DNA from: Aminobacter sp039907765
Lineage (GTDB): Bacteria; Pseudomonadota; Alphaproteobacteria; Rhizobiales; Rhizobiaceae
DNA length: 64,000 bases
Direction of reading: 5' to 3'
NCBI RefSeq assembly: GCF_039907765.1
Contig: NZ_JARDJI010000024.1
Coordinates: forward strand, 3,645-67,644
How positions within the stretch are numbered: the stretch's first letter is position 1; every line of letters starts with the position of its first letter. Shown here in pieces: positions 36,049-44,933 of this stretch. The position numbers and the translations under genes were made by a program. Under the pieces are notes generated by a model, which worked only from the letters and a program-made list of their open reading frames with translations, was not told where the DNA came from and ran no database searches.

Positions 36049-37116
36049 TCAGTCGTCGAGCAGGCCGATGATCCGGCGCACGTCCTTCATCGTCGCTTCG
36101 GCGAGGACGCGGGCACGGTCGCCGCCGTCGCGCAGCACGCCGTCGATGTAGCCCGGATCGGCCATCAGGCGGCGCATCTCGCCGGCCACCGGCGCCAGCT
36201 TGTCCACCGCGAGATCGGCAAGTGCCGGCTTGAACACCGAGAACTGCTGGCCGCCGAACTCCCGAAGCACCTCCTCTTTCGACATGTCGGCGAGGCCGGC
36301 ATAGATGCCGACGAGGTTTTCCGCCTCGGGACGCTCCTTCAGCCCGTCGGTTTCGCTCGGCAGCGCCTCCGGATCGGTCTTGGCCTTCTTGATCTTCTTC
36401 GAGATCGTGTCGGCGTCGTCGGTCAGGTTGATGCGCGACAGGTCCGAGGGGTCCGACTTCGACATCTTCTTCGAGCCGTCGCGCAGGCTCATGATGCGCG
36501 CTGCAGGCCCGCCGATGATCGGCTCGGTGATCGGGAAGTAGCCGTTCACCGTCTCCTCGCCCATCTGCATCTCGACGCCGATGCCGAGGTCGGCGATACG
36601 CGCCGAGAAGTCGTTGTTGAACTTCTGGGCGATGTCGCGGGTCAGCTCCAGGTGCTGCTTCTGGTCGTCGCCCACCGGCACGTGGGTGGCGCGGTAGACC
36701 AGGATGTCGGCCGCCATCAGGCTCGGATAGGCGAGCAGGCCGAGCGAGGCGTTCTCGCGGTCCTTGCCGGCCTTGTCCTTGAACTGCGTCATGCGGTTCA
36801 TCCAGCCGATGCGCGCCACGCAGTTGAAGATCCAGGCAAGCTCGGCATGCTGCAGCACGCGCGCCTGGTTGAAGACGATGTGCTTCTTGGGATCGATGCC
36901 GGAAGCCAGGAACGCCGCGGTGATCGAGCGCGTCTGGCCTTCGAGGTCGTCATGGACGAGCTGCGCGGTCAGCGAATGCAGGTCGACGACGCAATAGATG
37001 CAGTCGTTGGTTTCCTGCAGTGCGACGAACTTGCGGATGGCGCCGAGATAGTTGCCGAGGTGGAGGTTGCCGGTCGGCTGGACGCCGGAGAAGACGAGGG
37101 GCTTGTAGGCGGTCAT
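36049..37116 (-). CDS. trpS: Tryptophan--tRNA ligase
   Basis: A 355-residue class I aminoacyl-tRNA synthetase. The HIGH-type motif is in SGVQPTGNLHLGNYLGAI (residues 10-27), the KMSKS motif in KKMSKSDPSDLSRI, and the family region VPVGDDQKQHLELTRDIA is present. The length is normal. In related genomes it commonly follows murJ directly; here a three-gene glycan cassette lies between them. Confidence 0.96.
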   Translation of the reverse strand: MTAYKPLVFSGVQPTGNLHLGNYLGAIRKFVALQETNDCIYCVVDLHSLTAQLVHDDLEGQTRSITAAFLASGIDPKKHIVFNQARVLQHAELAWIFNCVARIGWMNRMTQFKDKAGKDRENASLGLLAYPSLMAADILVYRATHVPVGDDQKQHLELTRDIAQKFNNDFSARIADLGIGVEMQMGEETVNGYFPITEPIIGGPAARIMSLRDGSKKMSKSDPSDLSRINLTDDADTISKKIKKAKTDPEALPSETDGLKERPEAENLVGIYAGLADMSKEEVLREFGGQQFSVFKPALADLAVDKLAPVAGEMRRLMADPGYIDGVLRDGGDRARVLAEATMKDVRRIIGLLDD

Positions 37117-37207
37117 GAGTGATCCCGTGGCTTGTGGAGGGCCGTTTCGCGCGCGGCGAAATGCGAGTGGCGCTTATGGACGAAGGCGCGGGAACGGGCA
37201 AGTGGCG

Positions 37208-38533
37208 TCAGCGCGCCGTACCGATCGAGGCGACCAGCCTCCCGAGGCGCCCAAGGAGACCGCGCCAGCTCGATGGCGTGACTTCGATCTTGGCTACGCC
37301 TAGTCCGGGGCGTTGCGCGGTTGGCCGCTGCAGCTTGTTGAGGTGCAGCTCCAGGATGGTGTAGTCGTCCGGCTTGAGCCGCACATTGAGCGACGCCTTG
37401 GCCTTCCAGAGGTTGCCGCGCTGGCGCAGCCGGCCGATCCGCGCTTTTGTCGGAACGCCGTTGACCGACAGTCTCAGGGATTTCAGTGCCTCCGGGTCGC
37501 GATGCCAAAGGCTCAGCCGAACGGCGACCGGCTCCGAAGCCTTGAATGGCACGAGCAGCTTGGGCCGCGGATTGCAGCCGACCCAACGTATCCAGTCGGG
37601 GTCGCTCGCATTGGGCAGCCAGTCCAGCGCCCTGGTGTGGTTGTCCTGGCGGATGATCTCCGGCCCAAGCAGCGGCTTGAGCTCCGGCCGGACAACGCCC
37701 CTGTTTCTGCCATTCAGCTCTGCCAGCTGCCCCTTCGAGTAGCTATCGAAGCTCGGAAACCGTGCTGTCATGAAGGTGCCCGATGCCTTCGATCTTGCCA
37801 GCTCGGACGCCACATAGCCTGTATAGCCCGGCGAACTCATGCGGCGAAGCATGCGCGCCTGTTCGTCCGAAGCCTGTTTCAGGTAGTAGAGGTAACGGTG
37901 GCCGGCGGCGAATTTGTGCACCGTGATGCGCTGCGTCGAGACAAACCGCATGCCCGCGCCTGCGGCACGCAGCTGGAATTCCGCGTCGACAGGGGGAACG
38001 ATGTCCGACGGAGCCCGCCATCTTCCTATCCGGTCGACGACGTCGATCTTGTGCGCCACGCTCGACGGCGGAAAGAAATGCTCCGAGGCGGTCCGTCCGT
38101 CATCGAAGATGCCCGTGACCAGGCGATAGTTGCTGGCACGCGGTCCGTGATAGATGGTCCCGCTGATCGCAAAATCCGCCGTCGGGTCGCTCTCGAACAG
38201 GTCGGCCAGCGCCGAGAGGTGGTTCGGTGCCCAGATGTCGTCGTGACCGAGATAGGCGATGTGGCGTCCAACCGCGCGGGCAATGCCCTCGTTGTTGGGA
38301 AAGGACTGGCTGCCGCCTCGCTCCGGCAGGTTGAACCACCTTATTTTTGGCGAGCCGACCGATGCCACCACTTCCGAAGTGTCGTCGGTGCATGCATCGC
38401 CGATGACCAGCAATTCGAAGTCCTGCAGGCTTTGCCCCAGGACGGACTGTATCGACGGAAGGATGTGGTGGCCGCGATTGTAGGCAGCCATGACGACGGA
38501 GAAGGTTGGCGGGTTGATGCCCCTGGCGCTCAT
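37208..38533 (-). CDS. Glycosyltransferase family 2 protein
   Basis: A 441-residue protein. The GT-A domain begins FSVVMAAYNRGHHILPSIQSVLGQSLQDFELLVIGDACTDDTSEVV. The metal-binding DxD-like acid pair is in AYLGHDDIWAPNHL, and PPVDAEFQLRAAGAGMRF is an acceptor-side segment. The last about 150 residues have no recognised domain. It probably adds a sugar to a surface polysaccharide or glycan. It overlaps the upstream oxidoreductase gene by ATGA and is last in a three-gene operon with an RmlC-like epimerase gene and that gene. Donor and acceptor are unknown. Confidence 0.85.
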   Translation of the reverse strand: MSARGINPPTFSVVMAAYNRGHHILPSIQSVLGQSLQDFELLVIGDACTDDTSEVVASVGSPKIRWFNLPERGGSQSFPNNEGIARAVGRHIAYLGHDDIWAPNHLSALADLFESDPTADFAISGTIYHGPRASNYRLVTGIFDDGRTASEHFFPPSSVAHKIDVVDRIGRWRAPSDIVPPVDAEFQLRAAGAGMRFVSTQRITVHKFAAGHRYLYYLKQASDEQARMLRRMSSPGYTGYVASELARSKASGTFMTARFPSFDSYSKGQLAELNGRNRGVVRPELKPLLGPEIIRQDNHTRALDWLPNASDPDWIRWVGCNPRPKLLVPFKASEPVAVRLSLWHRDPEALKSLRLSVNGVPTKARIGRLRQRGNLWKAKASLNVRLKPDDYTILELHLNKLQRPTAQRPGLGVAKIEVTPSSWRGLLGRLGRLVASIGTAR

Positions 38534-39453
38534 CCCGGCAGGCCCGCCATGCGTCGGATATCGCAGACGCGTTCCACGATGAGCGCACCTTCCATCGCCG
38601 AACTCATGGGCGCAGGTCCGCCGCGCAGGTGGCTTAGGAAGGCTGCGAGTTCCGCTTTGAGCGGCATGTCTGTGGTGATCGGCACCTTGATTTCAGGTGC
38701 GCCGAGGTCGTCGGGAGTGCCGCGACGCAGGATCAGTTCTTCGTCCAGGCTGCCGTTCAACGTCACGGTTCCTCTGCTGCACGCCAGGATGACGGAGCGT
38801 CGGTTCACGGGATGATGGGCCGAGGTTTCAATGACGACGCGGGGCCCGCCATCGCGCGCCAGCAATGCGACCAAACCGCTTGTAGCAGGGCCTAGCCCGT
38901 CGCCGAAAGCCGTGACGACGGGTGGAAGGTCGTCCAGCACGTGCAGGCAGATCGACAGGTCGTGCGGCAGAAGGTTCCATATCGGATCGACTTCGTTGTG
39001 CGTCATCGACCAGCCCAACCGGAACAGTCTGAGACCAATCGGGTCGCCCAGTTCGCCGCTTCTTACGAATTGTGCGATGCGGTCGATGCCGCCGTGATAG
39101 CGCCACTTGTCCATCACGAAGATCCTGTCGGGTGCAGTCTCCGCGAGCAGCTTGGCCGTCGCATGATCTGAAGTCAGGGGCTTCTCGACGAAGAGCGGAA
39201 CGTTACGCTCGCACAGGCGCAGGAGCACGCGGCCGTGGCTGTTGCTGGGGGTTGCGACGACCACGCCCTCGACAACCGGCAGGTCTTCCAGGCGCGAGAC
39301 GATGAGATCGGCGCCATTCGCCTCGGCGTTGGAGCGCGATCGTTCGCCCGGCGCTACACAGGCGACCATCGCGCCGAGCGACTTGAGGTCGCGAAGGATG
39401 AGGCGGCCCCAGCCACCGCAGCCGACCAGCCCCACATAGGGCATGTCAGTCAT
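38530..39453 (-). CDS. Gfo/Idh/MocA-family oxidoreductase (glycan cassette)
   Basis: A 307-residue NAD(P)-dependent oxidoreductase. The Rossmann motif is GLVGCGGWGRLILRDLKSLG at the N-terminus, then VVVATPSNSHGRVLL, the EKP motif in VPLFVEKPLTSDHATAKLL, and catalytic-side residues in MDKWRYHGGIDRI and NLLPHDLSICLHVL. It overlaps both neighbours (ATGA with the glycosyltransferase, 8 bp with the epimerase). In such cassettes these enzymes act on nucleotide sugars, for example in making deoxy- or keto-sugars. The exact step is not known. Confidence 0.85.
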   Translation of the reverse strand: MTDMPYVGLVGCGGWGRLILRDLKSLGAMVACVAPGERSRSNAEANGADLIVSRLEDLPVVEGVVVATPSNSHGRVLLRLCERNVPLFVEKPLTSDHATAKLLAETAPDRIFVMDKWRYHGGIDRIAQFVRSGELGDPIGLRLFRLGWSMTHNEVDPIWNLLPHDLSICLHVLDDLPPVVTAFGDGLGPATSGLVALLARDGGPRVVIETSAHHPVNRRSVILACSRGTVTLNGSLDEELILRRGTPDDLGAPEIKVPITTDMPLKAELAAFLSHLRGGPAPMSSAMEGALIVERVCDIRRMAGLPG

Positions 39454-39988
39454 GGGCCATGCTCAGCCGCTGGCGTTCCTCCAGGAACAGCCGAGTCATC
39501 TCGGCTGCGGTGCCGGCGTTGGTATCGCGCGGCGACAGCTTGGGGTCGACAACCCGCCAGTCGAGCCCGAGCGCTGGGTCATCCCATCGGCAGCCGATCT
39601 CGTCGACGAGATTCCAATAGTGGGAGACTGAATAGCAGAGGCTCGAACGGTCAGGAAAATGGAAGCCATGCGCCACGCCGGGCGGCACGAGGGCGGCTTG
39701 CAAGCGTTCGCCTTTGAGGACAACCGTGGTCGACAGGTCATGCGTTGGCGATTCCGGCCTGATGTCGACGAGCGCCAGGACCATCGATCCCTCCATGCAC
39801 ACCAGATAATCGGAGTGGACGACATGGACATGCACGCCTCGGAGCACATTGGCTTCGCTGCGCACGAAATTCCATTGTACCGGCTCTATGCCGGTGCCCC
39901 ATTCAAGCCTGAAAATCTCAGTCAGATCACCGCGATCGTCCATGTGCGTGGCCAGGTCGCGGACGACGCATCCCTCCGGTAGTCTCAT
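39446..39988 (-). CDS. dTDP-4-dehydrorhamnose 3,5-epimerase-like (RmlC family) protein
   Basis: A 180-residue cupin. The RmlC signature is recognisable: DDRGDLTEIFRLEW, NVLRGVHVHVVHSDYLVCMEGSMVLALVDIRPESPT and VPPGVAHGFHF, with the C-terminal WNLVDEIGCRWDDPALGLDW. The catalytic His falls in RGVHVH. The family epimerises C3 and/or C5 of 4-keto sugars. No rmlA, B or D is present, so it may act on another nucleotide sugar. It is the first gene of the three-gene operon. Confidence 0.83.
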   Translation of the reverse strand: MRLPEGCVVRDLATHMDDRGDLTEIFRLEWGTGIEPVQWNFVRSEANVLRGVHVHVVHSDYLVCMEGSMVLALVDIRPESPTHDLSTTVVLKGERLQAALVPPGVAHGFHFPDRSSLCYSVSHYWNLVDEIGCRWDDPALGLDWRVVDPKLSPRDTNAGTAAEMTRLFLEERQRLSMAHD

Positions 39989-40192
39989 GCGCTCCCCCTC
40001 CGTACTTGGCCGGTAGTCATGCCGAAGCTGACCCGATATAGCCCATCACTTCGTCGACGTAACTGCAAATTTGGGAGCGGCCCTGCGCCATCCGTCGGCC
40101 TTCTCGGCGACGCCGGGGGGACTGACGCGGCAGCATACCGCCCCTATGTGGCAAAGCTCCCACGAGGCTCGCGGCCGCATGGTTCTGGCAGT

Positions 40193-41785
40193 CTATTCTG
40201 CTTCTGTCGGCGTTGTCGCATTGGACGATTTCCGCCTGACGTTCCGCCGGATCATGCCGATGTCGGCGCCGCCGATGGCGAAGGCGACGGCGAAGTAGAC
40301 GACCATCGCTCCGAGCACGAGCGCGAACAGCGCCGTCGCCTGCGTGTAGAGCGGGACGCTCGAGCCGAGCCACGGCCCGGCGGTGTCTGCGGCGAACCAC
40401 AGCGCGCCTGCCATCGCTGCGGCGGACAGGACCAGGCGGGGGATGCGCCGCATAAGGCCGGGATCGCGGCCCCAGTGGCCGCGCCGCACCAGCACGACGA
40501 GCAGCAGGCCCGCATTGACCCAGCCGGCGAGCGCCGAGGCGGTGGCGATGCCCGGCGCGCCCATCGAGGGGAAAAGGATCAGCGCGGTGGCGATGTTGAC
40601 CGCCACCGAGATCGCCGCGAAGACCATCGGCGTCCGGGTGTCCTCGCGGGCGAAATAGCCGGGCGTGAAGGCCTTGATCAGCACGAAGGCTGGCAGGCCG
40701 AGGCCGAATATGGCGAGGATCGACGACACGACCTCGGTGCTTTGCGCGCCGAAGGCGCCGCGCTCGTAGAGCACGCGGATGATCGGTTCGGAGATGACCA
40801 GCAGTGCCGCCGCCGCCGGCAGCGTCAGGAACAGCGTGAATTCGACCGAGCGGTTCTGCAGGTTCGAGGCCTCGGCCATGTTGCCGGCCTTCAGCGCCCG
40901 CGCCAGTTCCGGCAGCAGCACGATCGCCACGGCGACGCCCACCACGCCGAGCGGCAGCTGGTAGATCCGGTCGGCGAGGTTGAGCGACGACACCGCGCTG
41001 TCCTGGCCCGAGGCGATGGCCGTGCCGATCAGCGTGTTGATCTGGGTGATGCCGCCGGTAATCGCGGCGGGCATCGCCAGCCACAGCAGGCGCTTGACGT
41101 TGGCCGTCAGCCGCGGCCGGCGCAAGCCGATCGAGACGCCGGCGTGGCGCACCGCGATCCAGACGATGGCGAGCTGTACGAGCCCCGCCGCCAGCACGCC
41201 CCAGGCGAGTGCATAGCCGACCTTCAGCCCGTCATGGCCGTTATACCAGGCATTGGCCAGAACCCCGACCAGGATGATGTTGAGGAACACCGGCGCCACC
41301 GCCGCGGCGAAATAGCGGCGCAGTGAATTGAGCATGCCGCTCATCATCGCCGCCAGCGACATGCAGATCAGATACGGGAACATGATGGTCGCCAGCGCCA
41401 CCGTCAGGTCGTATTTGCCGGCGTCGTCGGCGAAGCCCGGCGCCACCACGAAGCGCACGATCAGCGGCATCGCCAGCTCCATGGCGATGGTCAGCACCAG
41501 GAGCGCCGAGAACAGCGCTCCGAACACCTCCTCCGAGAAGCGCTTGGCCCCTTCGACGCCATTGGCCTCGATCTCCTTGGCAAAGAGCGGCACGAAGGCG
41601 GCGTTGAAGGCGCCCTCGGCAAATAGCCTGCGGAACGTGTTGGGGAACTGGAATGCCGCATAGAAGGCGTCCGCCACCGGCCCGGTGCCGAGGGCGGCCG
41701 CCATCAGCATCTCGCGGGCGAAGCCCAGCACCCGGCTCATCAGCGTGCCGGACGCGACGGTTGCGAATTTTTTCACAAGGCTCAA
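40193..41785 (-). CDS. murJ: Lipid II flippase MurJ
   Basis: A 530-residue MOP-superfamily membrane protein with about 14 transmembrane helices. It begins MSLVKKFATVASGTLMSRVLGFAREMLMAAALGTGPVADAFYAAFQFPNTFRRLFAEGAFNAAFVPLF, the highly conserved MurJ N-terminus with essential Arg and Asp residues. It flips lipid II to the periplasmic side for cell-wall synthesis. glnD lies upstream on the same strand, with a REP-like element in the 183-bp gap. Confidence 0.94.
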   Translation of the reverse strand: MSLVKKFATVASGTLMSRVLGFAREMLMAAALGTGPVADAFYAAFQFPNTFRRLFAEGAFNAAFVPLFAKEIEANGVEGAKRFSEEVFGALFSALLVLTIAMELAMPLIVRFVVAPGFADDAGKYDLTVALATIMFPYLICMSLAAMMSGMLNSLRRYFAAAVAPVFLNIILVGVLANAWYNGHDGLKVGYALAWGVLAAGLVQLAIVWIAVRHAGVSIGLRRPRLTANVKRLLWLAMPAAITGGITQINTLIGTAIASGQDSAVSSLNLADRIYQLPLGVVGVAVAIVLLPELARALKAGNMAEASNLQNRSVEFTLFLTLPAAAALLVISEPIIRVLYERGAFGAQSTEVVSSILAIFGLGLPAFVLIKAFTPGYFAREDTRTPMVFAAISVAVNIATALILFPSMGAPGIATASALAGWVNAGLLLVVLVRRGHWGRDPGLMRRIPRLVLSAAAMAGALWFAADTAGPWLGSSVPLYTQATALFALVLGAMVVYFAVAFAIGGADIGMIRRNVRRKSSNATTPTEAE

Positions 41786-41886
41786 AGGATTGTCCGCCGC
41801 TGTTTGCTGGTGCCGGCCCTGTCCCCCTCACGCGAAGGCTGAATACGCCCAAGTGAATCAGGCAAAATTGGCGCGATGTGTCTCAA

Positions 41887-41945
41887 CCTCCTCTCCCCGC
41901 CGGGGAGAGGGTGGCCGAGCGAAGCGGAGGCCGGGCGAGGGGGCG
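41887..41945. repeat. REP-like element between glnD and murJ
   Basis: A perfect hairpin CCTCTCCCC-GCC-GGGGAGAGG (41890-41910) is followed by GGCCGAGCGAAGCGGAGGCC-type pairing and a GGGCGAGGGGGC end. It has the same plan as the elements at 26783-26838 and 62160-62265, so it belongs to one repeat family in this genome. Confidence 0.7.
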
Positions 41946-41968
41946 TCGTAAAATGCAAGCCGCCACCG

Positions 41969-44770
41969 TCATTCCGCGGCCGCTGCCTTGGTTCTGGCGC
42001 GCTCGTGGGCGGGGCCTTCCATCGTGGCGATGAGGCGGGCGCGGATGTTGTCGAGCCGGGTGGGGTTGTCGATCTTCTGGCCGGTCAGGTCGGTCACGTA
42101 GAAGGTGTCGATGACCTTCTCGCCGAAGGTGGTGATGTGCGCCGAGGCGATGTCGAGCGACAGGTCCGACAGCGTGCCGGTGATCTCCGACAAAAGGCCC
42201 GGCCGGTCGAGGCCCTCGACCTCGACCACCGAGAAGCGGTTCGACAGCGCGTTGCGGATCTCGGCCCGTGGCTGGATGCGGAAGGTCTTGTGGCCGCGCT
42301 TGGGCTTGGTGCGCTTGGCGATCATTTCCGGCAGCCAGGCGCGCCCCGAAAGCACGTCCTCGATCAGCCCGCCCACCCGCTCGGCGCGACGGCGCTCGTC
42401 CTCGTCGCGGTCGAACTCGCGCGAGATCAGGATGATGTCCAGCGCGCGGCCGTCGGCGGTGGTGAAGATCTGCGCGTCGACGATGTTGCCGCCGGCGGCG
42501 GCACAGGCGCCGGCGATCACCGAAAGCAGGCGCGGGTGGTCCTGCGCCAGCACCGTGATCTCGGTGACGGCCTCGAACTGGCGCGTCCGCGCCATGGTCG
42601 ACAGCTGCTTGCCCGCCTCGTCGGCGGCGCGGATGAACTCGGCGTGCCGCTTCTGGTCGTCCAGGTCGACGGTCAGGAGGTAGTTCTCGTAGTGCAGCTT
42701 GACATATTTCCCGCGCGCCTTCTCCGGCCAGGCCTCGAGTGCCGCCGCGAGCGTGTCGCGCGCCGCGGCCGTGCGTTCGGCCCGCGACAGCTCCGAGAAG
42801 CCGCCGGTGAGCAGGAGCTCGGTTTCGTAATAGAGGGTGCGCAGCAGCTGGCCCTTCCAGCCGTTCCAAACCCCGGGGCCGACGCCGCGGATGTCGCACA
42901 CCGTCAGGATCAGGAGCAGCTTCAGCCGCTCCACCGACTGCACAACGTCGGCGAAGTCGTCGCTGGTCTTGCGGTCGTTGAGGTCGCGCGTCTGCGCCGT
43001 CATCGACATGGCGAGGTGGTTCTCGACCAGCCACGCCACCGTCTCGGTGTCGGACGGCGAAAGCCCCATATGCGGGCAGATGCGGCGTGCGATCTTGCCG
43101 CCCGCCTCGGAATGGTCCTCGGGCCGCCCCTTGGCGATGTCGTGCAGCAGCACCGCGACATAGAGCACCTCGCGCTGCTTCTTCAGCCCGCCGATCAGCG
43201 AATGGCTGAGCGGGTGGATCTTCTCGCCGTCGCCGTGCTCGATCTCGGAGAGCACGCCGATGCAGCGCAAAAGGTGCTCGTCCACCGTGTAGTGGTGGTA
43301 CATCGAGAACTGCATCATGGCGACGATCTTGCCGAAGTCGGGGATCAGCCGTCCAAGCAGCCCCGCCTCGTTCATGCGGCGCATGTTGAGCTCGGGATTG
43401 CGGTCCGAGGTCAATATGTCGAGGAAGTAGCGGTTGGCCTCCTCGTTGCGGCGCAGCCCCCTGTCCACCAGCCCCAGCGAGCGGGTCAAGAGCTTCAGCG
43501 CGTTGGGGTGCAGCTCCAGCCCGTGCCGGTCGGCGAACCAGAAGAAGCGCAGCATGTTCACCGGGTCGCGCTCGAACACCTTGTCGTCGGCGACGTTGAT
43601 GCGCTGATTGTCGATGATGAAGTCGCTGGTGCCGGCGAGCTTGCGCCGCCGCCGCGTAAATCCCTGCAGCAGCCCGTGGAAGCCCGGCGCGTCCTTGGCC
43701 TGCTCCTCCTCGAGTGCCGCGCAGAAGATGCGGGTCAGGTCGCCCACTTCCTTGGCGACGAGAAAGTAGTCCTTCATGAAGCGTTCGACCGCCGACAGGC
43801 CGGGCTGCGTCGTGTAGCCCAGCCGTTCTGCGATCTCGCGCTGGATGTCGAAATGCAGCCTTTCCTCCGGCTTGCCGGTCAGGAAATGCATGTGGCAGCG
43901 CACCGCCCAGAGGAAATCCTCGGCCTCGACGAACTGGCCGTATTCGCCCTCTTTGAACACGCCCTTGTCGACCAGCTCTGCGCCGGTGCGGACCCGGTAG
44001 TAATATTTGGCGATCCAGAACAGCGTGTGCAGGTCGCGCAGGCCGCCCTTGCCGTCCTTGATGTTGGGCTCGACCAGGTAGCGGCTCTCGCCGGACTTGG
44101 CGTGGCGGCCGTCGCGTTCGGCGAGCTTGGCCTGCACGTATTCGGCGCCCGTGTCCTTGACCAGCTCCCTGTCGAAGCGTTCGATGAGCTCCTCGCAGAG
44201 CTTCTTCTCGCCCCAGACGTAGCGCGCCTCCAGGATCGCCGTGCGGATGGTGATGTCGGTGCGCGACAGCCGGATGCATTCGTCGATGTTGCGGGTGGCG
44301 TGGCCGACCTTCAGCCCGATGTCCCACAGCATGTAGAGCATGTATTCGACGATCTGCTCGCCCCAGGGGGTCTGCTTGTAGGGCAGCAGGAACAGCAGGT
44401 CGATGTCCGAGCCCGGCGCCAGCGTGCCGCGGCCGTAGCCGCCGACCGCCACGATCGCCATGCGCTCGGCGCGCGACGGGTTCTTGGCCCGGTACACATG
44501 GGTGACGGCGAAGTCGTAGAGGACGCGGATGACCTCGTCCATGAAGTGCGAGATGCGCGTCGCGCAGGCGGTGCCGCCCTCGTCCTCCATCAGCATCCGT
44601 TCGGCGACGCTCTTGCCGGCAGCGATCCGCTCCTTGAACAGCAGCAGCGCCTTGGCGCGGATCGCCGGATCGGTGCCGTCGCCGCCCGTCGCCGCGGTCA
44701 GCGCGGTGAGTTCGCGGCGCAGTTCGTCCGCGTCGATGAGCTGATCGAGCTTGAGCGGGATGTTCGTCAT
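41969..44770 (-). CDS. glnD: Bifunctional uridylyltransferase / uridylyl-removing enzyme GlnD
   Basis: A 933-residue glutamine sensor that uridylylates PII proteins when nitrogen is low and removes UMP when glutamine is high. The nucleotidyltransferase motif is VGGYGRGTLAPGSDIDLLFLLP (about 110-130). The HD domain has VLLHDIAKGRPEDHSEAGG, and two C-terminal ACT domains include ITVLAQDHPRLLSVIAGACAAAGGNIVDAQIFTT and VVEVEGLDRPGLLSEITGTLSDLSLDIASAHITT. The length is normal for alphaproteobacteria. Confidence 0.96.
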   Translation of the reverse strand: MTNIPLKLDQLIDADELRRELTALTAATGGDGTDPAIRAKALLLFKERIAAGKSVAERMLMEDEGGTACATRISHFMDEVIRVLYDFAVTHVYRAKNPSRAERMAIVAVGGYGRGTLAPGSDIDLLFLLPYKQTPWGEQIVEYMLYMLWDIGLKVGHATRNIDECIRLSRTDITIRTAILEARYVWGEKKLCEELIERFDRELVKDTGAEYVQAKLAERDGRHAKSGESRYLVEPNIKDGKGGLRDLHTLFWIAKYYYRVRTGAELVDKGVFKEGEYGQFVEAEDFLWAVRCHMHFLTGKPEERLHFDIQREIAERLGYTTQPGLSAVERFMKDYFLVAKEVGDLTRIFCAALEEEQAKDAPGFHGLLQGFTRRRRKLAGTSDFIIDNQRINVADDKVFERDPVNMLRFFWFADRHGLELHPNALKLLTRSLGLVDRGLRRNEEANRYFLDILTSDRNPELNMRRMNEAGLLGRLIPDFGKIVAMMQFSMYHHYTVDEHLLRCIGVLSEIEHGDGEKIHPLSHSLIGGLKKQREVLYVAVLLHDIAKGRPEDHSEAGGKIARRICPHMGLSPSDTETVAWLVENHLAMSMTAQTRDLNDRKTSDDFADVVQSVERLKLLLILTVCDIRGVGPGVWNGWKGQLLRTLYYETELLLTGGFSELSRAERTAAARDTLAAALEAWPEKARGKYVKLHYENYLLTVDLDDQKRHAEFIRAADEAGKQLSTMARTRQFEAVTEITVLAQDHPRLLSVIAGACAAAGGNIVDAQIFTTADGRALDIILISREFDRDEDERRRAERVGGLIEDVLSGRAWLPEMIAKRTKPKRGHKTFRIQPRAEIRNALSNRFSVVEVEGLDRPGLLSEITGTLSDLSLDIASAHITTFGEKVIDTFYVTDLTGQKIDNPTRLDNIRARLIATMEGPAHERARTKAAAAE

Positions 44771-44872
44771 GTGCCTCGGCTGGCCTCGCCCTTGAGGCCG
44801 CGTCTATAGCGCGATTTTTCCGCCATGGGTATGGCCCGTCGCCGGGGGCGAACCGGAAGGGAGAATGACGCG

Positions 44873-44903
44873 TTGACCTTCCACCAGCTGGAGACATTAT
44901 GCT
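44873..44903 (+). promoter_or_regulatory. CueR/MerR-type copper promoter of copA
   Basis: A -35 box TTGACC (44873-44878) and -10 box TATGCT (44898-44903) are separated by 19 bp, the over-long spacing of MerR-family promoters. The spacer holds an imperfect dyad (CTTCCA near TGGAGA). The left half, TTGACCTTCC followed by GCTGGA, closely resembles the E. coli copA operator. It lies about 30 bp upstream of the copA start. No CueR gene is in this window. Confidence 0.7.
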
Positions 44904-44933
44904 CGATTCGGCAACAGGAGCGTGGATTTACTT

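Noticed and set aside
41876..44897. Open frames of about 1000 codons overlapping glnD in other frames
   Set aside because: GlnD itself is unambiguous with all its domains. The overlapping frames have biased, motif-free translations.
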